DNA from: Pseudomonas rhizoryzae
Lineage (GTDB): Bacteria > Pseudomonadota > Gammaproteobacteria > Pseudomonadales > Pseudomonadaceae
Direction: 5' to 3'
Assembly: GCF_005250615.1 (NCBI RefSeq)
Contig: NZ_SULM01000008.1
Location: 124,001 to 188,000, forward strand
DNA: 64,000 nucleotides
In this document: positions 8,970-20,137 of the stretch, piece after piece
Layout: every line of letters starts with the position of its first letter
Numbering within the stretch: position 1 is the stretch's first letter
The notes under the pieces: model-generated
Database searches by the model: none
Seen by the model: only the letters and a program-made list of their open reading frames with translations
Told to the model about the DNA's origin: nothing
Program-made: the position numbers and the translations under genes

Positions 8970-9374
8970 GTGCTCTACGCCTACCTCGGCGGGTTTTCCG
9001 CCTTCCTGCTCTACCTGCTGTTGGCCTTGGCCATGCTCGGGCTGTTCTGCGTGCTCTACGCCTGGCTCACGCCGCACCGGGAGTGGCAGTTGATCCGCGC
9101 CAACGTGCCCGCCGCGGCCCTGGCCTTCGGCGGCAGCCTGCTCGGTTTCGTGCTGCCCCTGGCCGGCGCCATGCGGGTGGCGGTGAGCCTGACCGACTTT
9201 CTGATCTGGGCGGTGATCGCCCTGGTCACCCAGTTGCTGGCCTTCCAGCTGCTGCGCCTGGGCCTGCCCGGGCTGCCGCAGCGACTGGCGGCCAACGAGA
9301 TGGCCAGCGGCATCCTCGCCGCCTGCTTCGCCCTCGCCGTGGGCGTGCTCAATGCGGCCGCCATCACCGGTTGA
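8970..9374 (+). CDS. DUF350 (YjfL-like) inner-membrane protein
   Basis: Small hydrophobic protein of 134 residues with about four transmembrane helices (roughly 6-28, 46-66, 75-97, 108-131), as in DUF350/YjfL proteins. It starts at a GTG with a weak AAGGA upstream. It is the first gene of a three-gene set with a DUF1190 lipoprotein (9-bp gap) and a glutathionylspermidine-synthase-like ATP-grasp protein (3-bp gap). The same three families occur together in other proteobacteria. Biochemical role unknown. Confidence 0.85.
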   Translation: MLYAYLGGFSAFLLYLLLALAMLGLFCVLYAWLTPHREWQLIRANVPAAALAFGGSLLGFVLPLAGAMRVAVSLTDFLIWAVIALVTQLLAFQLLRLGLPGLPQRLAANEMASGILAACFALAVGVLNAAAITG

Positions 9375-9383
9375 GGGCAGGCC

Positions 9384-9938
9384 ATGAAACGCAGCAAACG
9401 CCTGCGCCTGGTACTGCTGGGCGCCACACCCCTGCTCGTGACGGGCTGCAGCGACAAACCGGAGACGGGCTATCTCTATCGGGACCCGCTCGACTGTCAG
9501 AGCGCCGGGGTATTCAAGGCCGGGCTGTGCGAGCAGGAATACGCCCGGGTGCTGGCCCTGCACGGGCAGATCGCCCCGCGCTATCGCTCCCAAGTCGATT
9601 GCGAGGCCGATTTCGGCGCCGGGCGCTGTCAGGCGGTCGATCAAACGTTCAGTGCCTATGCGCCGCCGCTCGCGGGCTATCTGCTGGGTACGGTGCCGGT
9701 CACCGCCACCGGTTCTCAGGGGCAGCGGCTGGAGTGGCTGGAACAGCACTTTCCCAGCGAGCCGCTCTACCAGGCGTTGGGTGACGACCATTTGCGCAGC
9801 AACTGCAACGAATACGTCGGGCGTCGCTCCGGGCCGCTGCTGGTCAGCACCGCCCTGACCCGGATCAGGCCGGCTCCCGTCGTCCAACGCGGCGGCTTCG
9901 GGCTCAAAGCCTCGGCGCTCTGCTCCCAGGGAGGCTAG
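9384..9938 (+). CDS. DUF1190 (YgiB-like) lipoprotein
   Basis: Predicted lipoprotein of 184 residues. The lipobox is LVTGC with acylated Cys at about residue 22, followed by several Cys-containing repeats (LDCQSAG, GLCEQEY, VDCEADFGAGRCQ) typical of DUF1190. It lies between the DUF350 gene and the ATP-grasp gene, almost certainly in one transcript. Family members are linked to cell-envelope function only by association; no reaction can be assigned. Confidence 0.85.
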   Translation: MKRSKRLRLVLLGATPLLVTGCSDKPETGYLYRDPLDCQSAGVFKAGLCEQEYARVLALHGQIAPRYRSQVDCEADFGAGRCQAVDQTFSAYAPPLAGYLLGTVPVTATGSQGQRLEWLEQHFPSEPLYQALGDDHLRSNCNEYVGRRSGPLLVSTALTRIRPAPVVQRGGFGLKASALCSQGG

Positions 9939-9941
9939 GCC

Positions 9942-11096
9942 ATGCAGCGCATCTCCTTCGCCGAACGCCCCGACTGGCGCCCGCAGGCCGAGGCCTTGGG
10001 CTTCGCCTTCCATACTTTCGACGGCGAACCCTATTGGGACGAGACCGCCGCCTACCGCTTCAGCCTGCGGCAGATCGAAGACGACATCGAGGCGCCCACC
10101 GCCGAGCTACACGAGTTGTGTCTGGACTTGGTGGACAGGATCGTCGAGCGCGAAGAGCTGCTGGAACGACTGCACATCCCGCGCTTCTTCTGGGAGCACC
10201 TGCGCATCAGTTGGCGCCGGCGCGAGCCCTCGCTCTATGGCCGGATGGACTTCTGCTACAGCGGCCAGGGCCCGGCCAAGTTGTTCGAACTCAATTACGA
10301 CACCCCCACCTCGCTCTACGAGGCGGCCTATTTCCAGTGGCTGTGGCTGGAGCAGCAGCGTGAGCGCGGCGCCCTGCCGCCCGCCGCCGACCAGTACAAC
10401 CTGATCCAGGAGCGGCTGATCGAGACCCTGGCCGACCTGGGGTTGCCGCAGCCGCTGTACCTGGCCGCGGTGCGCGACTCCCTGGAGGATCGCGGCACTG
10501 TCGACTACCTGCGCGACTGCGCCGTCCAGGCTGGCCTGGATACCCGTTTCCTGGCCATCGAGGACATCGGCCTGGAACGCTCGGGCACCTTCGTCGACCT
10601 CAATGGCCACTCCATCTTCAGCCTGTTCAAGCTCTATCCCTGGGAACACCTGCTGGAAGACGCCTTCGGCACGGCCATCCCCGCCAGTGGCACCCGCTTC
10701 GTCGAGCCGCCGTGGAAGGCGCTGCTGAGCAACAAGGGCATCCTGGCGTTGCTCTGGGAGCAGCACCCGGGGCACCCCAATCTGTTGCCCACCTATTTCG
10801 ATGCCCGACCCAGCGCCGCTCTGGCACCGGGCTGGGTGCGCAAGCCGCTGTTCTCCCGCGAGGGCGCCAATGTCAGCCTGCACGCCCGTGACGGCCGCCG
10901 GGCAGCGGTGCCCGGCCCCTATGGCGGGCCGACCATCCGCCAGGCCTGCCAGCCCTTGCCGTGTTTCGACGGGCACTATCCGGTGCTGGGCAGTTGGGTG
11001 GTGGGCGATAGGGCCTGCGGTCTGGGCATTCGCGAGGATAGCTCACTGATCACCCAGGACAGCTCGCGCTTCTTGCCGCATTTCATCCTCGACTGA
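9942..11096 (+). CDS. Glutathionylspermidine synthase-like ATP-grasp protein (YgiC/YjfC type)
   Basis: ATP-grasp ligase homologue of 384 residues, related to the synthetase half of glutathionylspermidine synthase. Family landmarks include the N-terminal WRPQAEALGFAFHTFDGEPYWDE, the acidic metal/ATP segment LFELNYDTPTSLYEA and the C-terminal VRKPLFSREGANVSL. No amidase domain is present. YgiC-type proteins are often annotated as glutathionylspermidine synthase without proof of that activity. Last gene of the DUF350-DUF1190 operon, with a 3-bp gap to the lipoprotein gene. Confidence 0.87.
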   Translation: MQRISFAERPDWRPQAEALGFAFHTFDGEPYWDETAAYRFSLRQIEDDIEAPTAELHELCLDLVDRIVEREELLERLHIPRFFWEHLRISWRRREPSLYGRMDFCYSGQGPAKLFELNYDTPTSLYEAAYFQWLWLEQQRERGALPPAADQYNLIQERLIETLADLGLPQPLYLAAVRDSLEDRGTVDYLRDCAVQAGLDTRFLAIEDIGLERSGTFVDLNGHSIFSLFKLYPWEHLLEDAFGTAIPASGTRFVEPPWKALLSNKGILALLWEQHPGHPNLLPTYFDARPSAALAPGWVRKPLFSREGANVSLHARDGRRAAVPGPYGGPTIRQACQPLPCFDGHYPVLGSWVVGDRACGLGIREDSSLITQDSSRFLPHFILD

Positions 11097-11173
11097 GGCC
11101 GGAAGCAGCGAAGTCATGCAGCAGGGCTGTCGGACCCAGGAGCTGGACTAAAACCGTATCGAATTCAATACGG

Positions 11174-11233
11174 TGTTTCTAAAGCGTTACGCGCATTCGC
11201 CTCACCTGGCTCGCTTGTAACGCTTTCGCTACA
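11174..11233 (+). promoter_or_regulatory. Two GcsR/TyrR-like boxes upstream of gcvH
   Basis: The known GcsR site is roughly TGTAACG-N4-CGTTCCG. Two matches are visible: TGTTTCT-AAAG-CGTTACG at 11174-11191 (right half strong, left half weak) and TGTAACG-CTTT-CGCTACA at 11216-11233 (strong). Their starts are 42 bp apart, four helical turns, so both would face the same side of the DNA. A possible degenerate third copy with GTTCCG ends at 11279. All lie just upstream of the sigma54 promoter. Assignment to GcsR is inferred. Confidence 0.65.
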
Positions 11234-11283
11234 CCTCAGAATGGTTAGCCCAAAGAAGCCCAGGTAAACCGGGGTTCCGCTCC

Positions 11284-11298
11284 TGGCACTCGGCTTGC
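11284..11298 (+). promoter_or_regulatory. Sigma54 promoter of the gcv operon
   Basis: TGGCAC at 11284-11289, five bases, then TTGC at 11295-11298: a full match to the -24/-12 consensus with correct GG-to-GC spacing. It lies about 50 bp before the gcvH start codon, downstream of the TyrR-like boxes, as expected for a GcsR-activated promoter. Confidence 0.88.
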
Positions 11299-11348
11299 AC
11301 TACTCAGACCCATCTATCCACCGGGACGAACGTCCGCAGGAGTCTGCA

Positions 11349-11717
11349 ATGGGTCTGCGCTACACCGAAGAACACGAATGGCTGCGTCAGGAAGCCGATG
11401 GCAGCATCACCGTCGGCATCACCGACTATGCTCAGGATTCGCTCGGCGATCTGGTCTTCGTGCAACTGCCGGAGCTGCGCAGCTATGCCCAGGGCGATGA
11501 AGTCGCGGTACTCGAATCGGTCAAGGCCGCCAGCAACATCACCATGCCGCTGGACGGCGAGGTCCTGGCCGTCAACGAGGCGCTGAATGATGCGCCCGAG
11601 ACCATCAATAGCGATCCGCTGCAGGCCGGCTGGTTCTTCCGCTTCCAGCCCGCCAATGCCGAGGCCTTCGCCGCGCTGCTCGACGAAGCCGCCTATCAGC
11701 AACTGATCAAGGGGTAA
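11349..11717 (+). CDS. gcvH: Glycine cleavage system H protein
   Basis: Lipoyl carrier that shuttles the aminomethyl group of glycine between the P, T and L proteins. The product has 122 residues from the ATG at 11349, preceded by CAGGAG; an upstream in-frame ATG at 11295 overlaps the sigma54 promoter and is rejected. The lipoyl-lysine motif is VLESVKAAS with Lys59. First gene of gcvH-gcvP-gcvT, with only 7 bp to gcvP. Expression is expected to be glycine-inducible through the sigma54 promoter just upstream. Confidence 0.97.
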   Translation: MGLRYTEEHEWLRQEADGSITVGITDYAQDSLGDLVFVQLPELRSYAQGDEVAVLESVKAASNITMPLDGEVLAVNEALNDAPETINSDPLQAGWFFRFQPANAEAFAALLDEAAYQQLIKG

Positions 11718-11724
11718 GACCGCC

Positions 11725-14580
<2,856 letters not shown>

Positions 14581-14581
14581 G

Positions 14582-14720
14582 CCCTCACCCCCGGCCCCTC
14601 TCCCTGGGGAAGAGGGGAGTAGCGCTGCAGCACTTTGCCAGGTCTGCGCAGTTGCGCAGGATGTCCAGGTGAAGCACCGCTCTTCCCCCTCTCCCCCAGG
14701 GAGAGGGCCGGGGTGAGGGA
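14582..14720. repeat. Pair of inverted REP-like GC hairpin elements between gcvP and gcvT
   Basis: The 254-bp gcvP-gcvT gap contains CCCTCACCCCCGGCCCC at 14583 and its near-exact inverse at 14685-14720 (GGGAGAGGGCCGGGGTGAGG). The two arms enclose about 60 bp of unrelated sequence. The same CCCTCACCCC/CCCTCTCCC family recurs at 20491, 20671, 22140, 22318 and around 40022-40224. No gene is present. In the mRNA it could form a strong stem and lower gcvT expression relative to gcvHP. Confidence 0.75.
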
Positions 14721-14834
14721 AGTCCCGAAGCACCGAGGTCGCGCCTCGCTCATCAGGCGAGCCCATTCAGATCACAGCTTCCTTGCTCTGGAGGACCGGA
14801 GCGCGGAAACCGCCACCCGACACGGAGCCCCACC

Positions 14835-15944
14835 ATGTCCCTGCTCAAGACTTCGCTCCACGCGCTGCACCTGGAACTCGGCGCCCGCATGGTGCCCTTC
14901 GCCGGCTACGAGATGCCGGTGCAATACCCGCTCGGCGTGCTCAAGGAGCACCAGCACACCCGCGCTCAGGCCGGGCTGTTCGACGTGTCCCACATGGGGC
15001 AGGTACTGCTCGAAGGCGACGCGGCCGCCGAGGCCCTGGAATCCCTGGTGCCGGTCGACATCATCGACCTGCCCAGCGGCATGCAGCGCTATGCCCTGCT
15101 GACCGACGACAACGGCGGCATCCTCGACGACCTCATGGTCGCCAACCTCGGCGATTGCCTCTACCTGGTGGTCAACGCCGCCTGCAAGGAAGCTGACCTC
15201 GCCCACCTGGAAAAGCACCTCGGCGATCGCTGCCAGGTGCTGCCGCAATTCGATCGGGCCCTGCTGGCTCTGCAGGGCCCGGCCGCCGCCGCTGTCCTGT
15301 CGCGCCTGGCGCCGGAAGTGGCCGAGATGACCTTCATGCAGGTACGCCGCGTGAAGCTGCTGGACCAACCCTGCATCGTCAGCCGCAGCGGCTACACCGG
15401 TGAGGATGGCTACGAGATCTCGGTGCCCAGCGCCGCCGCCGAGACCCTGGCGCGCCGCCTGCTGGCCGAGCCGGAAGTCGAGGCCATCGGCTTGGGTGCC
15501 CGCGACTCCCTGCGCCTGGAAGCCGGTCTCTGCCTCTATGGCCATGACATGGACGCCGGTACCACGCCGGTGATGGCCAACCTCGGCTGGGCGCTGTCCA
15601 AGGTTCGTCGCGAAGGTAACGGCCGCGCCGGTGGCTTCCCCGGTGCCGAGCGCATCTTCGCCGAACAGCGCGACGGTGTGAGCCGCAAGCGCGTCGGCCT
15701 GCTGGTACAGGAGCGGGTGCCGGTACGCGAAGGCGCGGAACTGGTGGATGCCAATGGCGCCAGCATCGGTCGCGTCACCAGCGGCGGCTTCGGCCCGACC
15801 CTGGGCGCGCCGGTGGCCATGGGTTATGTCGACAGCGCCTTCGCTGCCCTGGATACCGAGCTGTTCGCCGTGGTGCGCGGCAAGCAGGTCCCGGTCAAGG
15901 TCGCCAAGACGCCCTTCGTGCCGCAGCGGTATTACCGCGGTTGA
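14835..15944 (+). CDS. gcvT: Aminomethyltransferase, glycine cleavage T protein
   Basis: Transfers the methylene unit from aminomethyl-GcvH to tetrahydrofolate, releasing ammonia. The product has 369 residues. The N-terminus has GARMVPFAGYEMPVQYPLGV and FDVSHMGQV, the folate-binding region, and the C-terminus ends with the usual KTPFVPQRYYRG. Downstream of gcvP after a repeat-filled 254-bp gap. Neither glyA nor sdaA lies between gcvP and gcvT, unlike the second gcv operon of P. aeruginosa. Confidence 0.97.
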   Translation: MSLLKTSLHALHLELGARMVPFAGYEMPVQYPLGVLKEHQHTRAQAGLFDVSHMGQVLLEGDAAAEALESLVPVDIIDLPSGMQRYALLTDDNGGILDDLMVANLGDCLYLVVNAACKEADLAHLEKHLGDRCQVLPQFDRALLALQGPAAAAVLSRLAPEVAEMTFMQVRRVKLLDQPCIVSRSGYTGEDGYEISVPSAAAETLARRLLAEPEVEAIGLGARDSLRLEAGLCLYGHDMDAGTTPVMANLGWALSKVRREGNGRAGGFPGAERIFAEQRDGVSRKRVGLLVQERVPVREGAELVDANGASIGRVTSGGFGPTLGAPVAMGYVDSAFAALDTELFAVVRGKQVPVKVAKTPFVPQRYYRG

Positions 15945-15959
15945 TCTGAGTCCTTGAGT

Positions 15960-16036
15960 GTTGGGCTTCGCGCTGCTCAACCCAACCTACAGGAGCGTGA
16001 CCCCGTAGGTTGGGTTGAGCGCAAGCGAAGCCCAAC
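15960..16036. repeat. Long inverted repeat after gcvT
   Basis: About 31-bp arms, GTTGGGCTTCGCGCTGCTCA... at 15960-15990 and ...GAGCGCAAGCGAAGCCCAAC ending at 16036, pair around a loop of about 14 bp that contains CAGGAGCG. The element fills most of the space between gcvT and the convergent GST gene and probably acts as a bidirectional transcript end; it also resembles dispersed GTTGGGC elements common in pseudomonad intergenic DNA. Confidence 0.7.
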
Positions 16037-16042
16037 AGCGCC

Positions 16043-16657
16043 TCACACCACCGGATAATCCCGAAACACCGATATTCCTTCCGCCTCGATAGCGAGCGCT
16101 TCCAGCGTCGGATAGTTACGCCGCTCAATCAGCCCCGGCAGGGCGTAATGCAGGAAGCTCCAGGCCACCGCCGCATCGATGGCATCCTGACCGATAGCGC
16201 CTTCGCTCAGCGGCGGGCGCGGACCCAGCCAGGCCTTGTCCAGCGCGCCGCAGGCCGCGCGCAGCTGGCCTTCCACCCGTTGCCGCCAGGGTTCGTGGCG
16301 CTTCTCTTCCGGTCGCAGGTCACGCTCGTACACCAGCTGCACCGCCTTCTCGCATAGGGCCAGGGCCAGGCCGATCCGACTCAAGGCGGTCGCCCGGGCG
16401 GCCTGGCCGTGAGGTAGCAACTGCCGGCTACCGCAGGCGAGGTGCTGGGCATAGTCGAGGATCAACGACGAATCCATCAGCCGCTGACCATCCAGGCAGA
16501 TCAGGGTCGGCGCCTTGACCACCGGGTTGAAGGTACGAAAGCGCTCGACGTCACGGAAGACCGAGAGCTGGCGCAGCTCGAAGGGCAACGCCAGCAGACG
16601 AAGGGAGATCGCGACCCGCCGCACATAGGGGGAGTCGAGCATGCCGATGAGTTGCAT
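16043..16657 (-). CDS. Glutathione S-transferase family protein
   Basis: Cytosolic GST-fold protein of 204 residues. The N-terminal thioredoxin-like part has MLDSPYVRRVAISL, where Ser takes the usual catalytic position, then VVKAPTLICLDGQRLMDSSLIL with the cis-Pro loop and the glutathione-binding DSSLI. An all-helical C-terminal domain follows. The substrate is unknown. It is divergent from a LysR-type gene across a 156-bp gap and may be its target, which is only inferred from position. Confidence 0.88.
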   Translation of the reverse strand: MQLIGMLDSPYVRRVAISLRLLALPFELRQLSVFRDVERFRTFNPVVKAPTLICLDGQRLMDSSLILDYAQHLACGSRQLLPHGQAARATALSRIGLALALCEKAVQLVYERDLRPEEKRHEPWRQRVEGQLRAACGALDKAWLGPRPPLSEGAIGQDAIDAAVAWSFLHYALPGLIERRNYPTLEALAIEAEGISVFRDYPVV

Positions 16658-16687
16658 GGGAGGCGTCCTGTCAGAAAGAGTGAATCC

Positions 16688-16703
16688 TGTTTCACGTGGA
16701 ACG
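16688..16703. promoter_or_regulatory. parS-like ParB binding site
   Basis: TGTTTCACGTGGAACG is a 16-bp near-palindrome with the core of the chromosomal parS consensus (TGTTNCACGTGAAACA; pseudomonad copies often TGTTCCACGTGGAACA). Only the last base departs from every consensus form. It lies in the GST/LysR intergenic gap. Many genes in this window lie near the origin in other Pseudomonas, where parS sites are found. Confidence 0.65.
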
Positions 16704-16813
16704 TCACCCTTACTGCGCGTTTCACGCCAGGTGCCGCTCTGGACAAGACATTAAGGATTCGGTGAAGCTGCTTCCAGCGAGAAAATCTGACGGAATCGTT
16801 AAGGAAGTCTTAC

Positions 16814-17719
16814 ATGTCGCGCGTGCCGCCGTTGAATGCCCTGCGCTGCTTCGAAGCGGTTGCCCGCCTGGGCAGCGTGACCCGCGCCGCCAGCGAGTTG
16901 CACCTCACCCACGCCGCGGTCAGTCAGCAGGTGAAGGGCCTGGAGCACCAACTGGGCATGGTGCTGTTCGAACGCCAGGGACGCGGTATCGAGGTCACGG
17001 GCGACGGTCGGGTCTATGCCGAGCAGGTCCGCCAACTGCTCGACGACCTGGGCGAGGCGACCCGGCGCCTGCAGGCCCGCCCGCGGCGCAACGAGCTGGT
17101 ATTGGCTACCTTTCCTTCTTTCGCCGCGCACTGGTTGCTGCCGCGGTTGCCCCGCTTTCGCGCCCTGTACCCGGAGTACCGCATCCGCCTGCAGACCAGT
17201 CTGGACTTCCAGGACCTGCGCCAAGGCATGGTGGACATCGGGGTACGCATGGGCGAAGGGCAGTGGGATGGCCTGACGGCGCAATGGCTGTTCCAGGACG
17301 ATGTCCTGCTGGTGGCCGCGCCCGACTACGATGGCGGCCGCCTGCCGCGCACTTTGGAGGAGGCCCTGGCGCAGCCGCTTATGCATACGGAAGAGACCTG
17401 GCGGCCTTGGGGTGAAGCGGCTGGCATCGACCGGGCGGCCGCCTCGTGCACCATCAGCATGAACGATTCCAACCTGGTGCTGGAGGCGCTCCGCCTGGGC
17501 CAGGCGCTGGCACTGGAAAGACGCAGTCTGGTGCAGGCGGCGCTGGACGAGGGTCGTCTGGTCCAGCTCAGCCCGGTGGTGGCGCCCTATCCGTACGCCT
17601 ACTGGCTGGTCTGGCCGGAGCGGGCGGAGTCGGCGGAAAAGCAGGAACGCTTCGGCGCCTGGCTGCACGCCGAGGCAGCGATCTATCTGGAGGGGCTGGC
17701 CACCTCGGCGACGGCCTGA
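16814..17719 (+). CDS. LysR-family transcriptional regulator (GcvA-like)
   Basis: DNA-binding regulator of 301 residues. The N-terminal helix-turn-helix is clear (LNALRCFEAVARLGSVTRAASELHLTHAAVSQQVKGLE), followed by a substrate-binding effector domain. The PPLNALRCFEAVARLGS opening is typical of the GcvA/AmpR branch. It is divergently transcribed from the GST gene. The effector and regulon are unknown; control of gcv is unlikely because that operon has a sigma54/GcsR promoter. Confidence 0.9.
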   Translation: MSRVPPLNALRCFEAVARLGSVTRAASELHLTHAAVSQQVKGLEHQLGMVLFERQGRGIEVTGDGRVYAEQVRQLLDDLGEATRRLQARPRRNELVLATFPSFAAHWLLPRLPRFRALYPEYRIRLQTSLDFQDLRQGMVDIGVRMGEGQWDGLTAQWLFQDDVLLVAAPDYDGGRLPRTLEEALAQPLMHTEETWRPWGEAAGIDRAAASCTISMNDSNLVLEALRLGQALALERRSLVQAALDEGRLVQLSPVVAPYPYAYWLVWPERAESAEKQERFGAWLHAEAAIYLEGLATSATA

Positions 17720-17737
17720 GGCGGCCAGTCCAGAGGC

Positions 17738-17929
17738 TCAGCGCAGCAGCAGCTTGCGACGGCCGTCCGGCCAGACTTCCCAGAGTTGATCGTTGATGCG
17801 CTGCACCTGGCTGGTGGTGCGTCTCATGGTACTGATGGCGGCCCGCAGCGCCTGGCTGCTGGCGGTATCAACGAGGTTACCGGCGCCGTTGCTCTCGGCC
17901 TTGGCGCGCTCCATAGCTACAGTGTTCAT
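17738..17929 (-). CDS. Small conserved-looking hypothetical protein (63 aa)
   Basis: The frame opens further upstream, but the ATG at 17929 is preceded by GGGGAGGCGTC, a strong ribosome binding site, giving 63 residues with a basic C-terminus ending WEVWPDGRRKLLLR. No signal peptide, membrane segment or known domain is seen. It converges with the LysR-type gene and is divergent from topB. Function unknown. Confidence 0.55.
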   Translation of the reverse strand: MNTVAMERAKAESNGAGNLVDTASSQALRAAISTMRRTTSQVQRINDQLWEVWPDGRRKLLLR

Positions 17930-18172
17930 TGACGCCTCCCCGAGCTCGGCTATAGACGGCGAAAGTGCCGTAGCCCAAAGACTGTCCCGCACCGGCAAGA
18001 TTCCGCGTCCGCGGCGGTCACCGTTCAAGCTGTGATCCACGTCCTGAGCATGTTGTGGCCTGTTGAGCGTATTGGCGCAAAGGCTGCCTTCTGTACGGAT
18101 ATACAGATTAGTCCTTGCGCCGCTCGCGCAGGCTTTGCATCCTGTGGCGATTCCCTTCGCGCGACGCCGACC

Positions 18173-20137
18173 ATGCAGCTGTATCTCTGCGAAAAACCCT
18201 CCCAGGCCAAGGACATCGCCCGTGTCCTTGGCGCCACCCGGCGCGGCGAGGGCTGCCTGCAGGGGCAGGGCGTGACCGTGACCTGGTGCATCGGCCATCT
18301 GCTGGAAACGGCGCCGCCAGATGCCTATGACGCCCGCTACAAGCGCTGGTCACTGGATGATCTGCCCATCGTCCCCGAGCAATGGAAGCTGCAGGTCAAG
18401 AAGACCACCGGCAGCCAGTTCAAGGCGGTCAAGCGCCTGCTGGGCGAGGCCAGCGAATTGGTGATCGCCACCGACGCCGACCGCGAGGGCGAGATGATCG
18501 CCCGCGAGCTGGTGGACCACTGTCGCTATCGCGGGCCGATCCGCCGGCTGTGGTTGTCGGCGCTGGACGATGTTTCCATCCGCCGCGCCCTGGCCGCGCT
18601 CAAGCCCGGCGCCGACACCTACGGGCTTTACCAGTCGGCCTTGGGGCGTTCGCGGGCCGACTGGCTGATCGGCATGAACATGAGTCGGCTGTTCACCCTG
18701 CTGGGACGGCGCTCGGGCTACCAGGGCGTGCTCTCGGTCGGGCGAGTGCAGACCCCGACCCTGCGCCTGGTGGTGGATCGCGATCGCGCCATCGCGGCTT
18801 TCGTGCCGGTGCCCTTCTGGACCGTGGAAGCCACGCTGGACGCCTCGGGCAGTCGCTTCCAGGCCCAGTGGCAGCCCCCGGAGGACGTCTGCGACGACCA
18901 GGGCCGGTGCTTGAAGCCGGACGTCGCCCAGGCGGCAGCCCAGGCTATCGAAGCGGCCGGCCAGGCACGGCTGGTCAGGCTCAAGACCGAGCGCATCCGT
19001 GAAGCGGCGCCCTTGCCCTTCGATCTGGGTACCCTGCAGGAGGTCTGCTCCAAGCGCTTCAACCTGGGTGCCCAGCAGACCCTCGACATCGCCCAGGCGC
19101 TCTACGAAACCCACAAGCTGATCACCTATCCGCGCAGCGATTGCGGCTACCTGCCGCTGTCCCAGCACGCCGAGGCAGCGGCGCTGCTGGCGGCCTTGCT
19201 GGGCGCCGATAGCAGTCTCGCGCCGCTGCGCGAGCACCTGGACGCCAGCCGTCGTTCGCGGGCCTGGAACGACGCCAAGGTCAGCGCCCACCACGGCATC
19301 ATCCCGACCCTGGTGACGCGCGATCTGGGCCGCCTGAGTCCCCAGGAGCGCAACGTCTACGGCCTGATCCGCGCGCGCTATCTAGCGCAGTTCCTGCCGC
19401 ATCATGAATTCGACCGCACCCAGGCCGACTTCGCAGCCGGCGGCGAACGGCTGCGCGCCACCGGCAAGCGGCTGGTGGAACCGGGCTGGCGCCGCGCCCT
19501 GCCCGAGGCCCTGACGCCACCGAAAGGCCGCGAGGCGCCGCCGCCCCAGGCGCTGCCCACCTTGCATGAGGGCGCGGACTATCCGGTGGTCGAGGTGCGC
19601 TGCAAGGATCAACTGACCCAGCCGCCCAAACCCTTCACCGAGGGCGATCTGATCAAGGCGATGAAGAACGTCGCCAAGCTGGTGGAAGACCCGGCGCTCA
19701 AGCAGAAGCTCAAGGACACCACCGGCATCGGCACCGAAGCGACCCGCGCCAGCATCATCCAGGGCCTGCTGGACCGCGGCTACCTGGTCAAGCAGGGCAA
19801 GGCCCTGGCGGCGACGCCGGCGGCCTTCGGCCTGATCGACGCCGTACCCCGCGCCATCGCCGATCCGGGGACCACGGCGCTCTGGGAGCAGGCGCTGGAT
19901 CGGGTGCAGGAGGGCGAACTGAGCCTGGCCGAATTCGTCGCCAAGCAATCGGCCTGGATGGGCAAGCAGGTGGAGCGCTGTCTCGGCCTGACCCTGACCA
20001 TCAGCGGCCCGCCACCTGCCGGCAAGGGCGCGCCCTGGAAGAAGAAGCGGCGCACCGGTGGGAGCAAGGCCAAGGCGACGGCGAAGACGGCTGGCGCTCC
20101 GCCGCGGGCACGCAAGCCGAGGGTCAAGCCGGGCTGA
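18173..20137 (+). CDS. topB: DNA topoisomerase III
   Basis: Type IA topoisomerase that decatenates and relaxes DNA through a transient 5'-phosphotyrosine. The product has 654 residues from the ATG at 18173 (MQLYLCEKPSQAKDIARVLG), the usual start for TopB; the frame upstream of it lacks homology. The TOPRIM acidic motif is TDADREGEMIARE, and the active-site Tyr is Tyr319 in ITYPRSDCGYLPLS. The C-terminus ends in a Lys/Arg-rich tail (about 620-654) rather than zinc fingers. Its last 14 bp overlap the convergent DUF559 gene. Confidence 0.96.
   Translation: MQLYLCEKPSQAKDIARVLGATRRGEGCLQGQGVTVTWCIGHLLETAPPDAYDARYKRWSLDDLPIVPEQWKLQVKKTTGSQFKAVKRLLGEASELVIATDADREGEMIARELVDHCRYRGPIRRLWLSALDDVSIRRALAALKPGADTYGLYQSALGRSRADWLIGMNMSRLFTLLGRRSGYQGVLSVGRVQTPTLRLVVDRDRAIAAFVPVPFWTVEATLDASGSRFQAQWQPPEDVCDDQGRCLKPDVAQAAAQAIEAAGQARLVRLKTERIREAAPLPFDLGTLQEVCSKRFNLGAQQTLDIAQALYETHKLITYPRSDCGYLPLSQHAEAAALLAALLGADSSLAPLREHLDASRRSRAWNDAKVSAHHGIIPTLVTRDLGRLSPQERNVYGLIRARYLAQFLPHHEFDRTQADFAAGGERLRATGKRLVEPGWRRALPEALTPPKGREAPPPQALPTLHEGADYPVVEVRCKDQLTQPPKPFTEGDLIKAMKNVAKLVEDPALKQKLKDTTGIGTEATRASIIQGLLDRGYLVKQGKALAATPAAFGLIDAVPRAIADPGTTALWEQALDRVQEGELSLAEFVAKQSAWMGKQVERCLGLTLTISGPPPAGKGAPWKKKRRTGGSKAKATAKTAGAPPRARKPRVKPG

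Noticed and set aside
11097-11348. Possible glycine riboswitch before gcvH
   Set aside because: The leader is short after the sigma54 promoter (about 40 bases) and shows no tandem aptamer; the sequence is better explained by activator boxes.
18032-18172. Longer N-terminus for topoisomerase III
   Set aside because: MQLYLCEKPSQAKDIA at 18173 is the conserved start of the family; the upstream 47 codons look like leader DNA.
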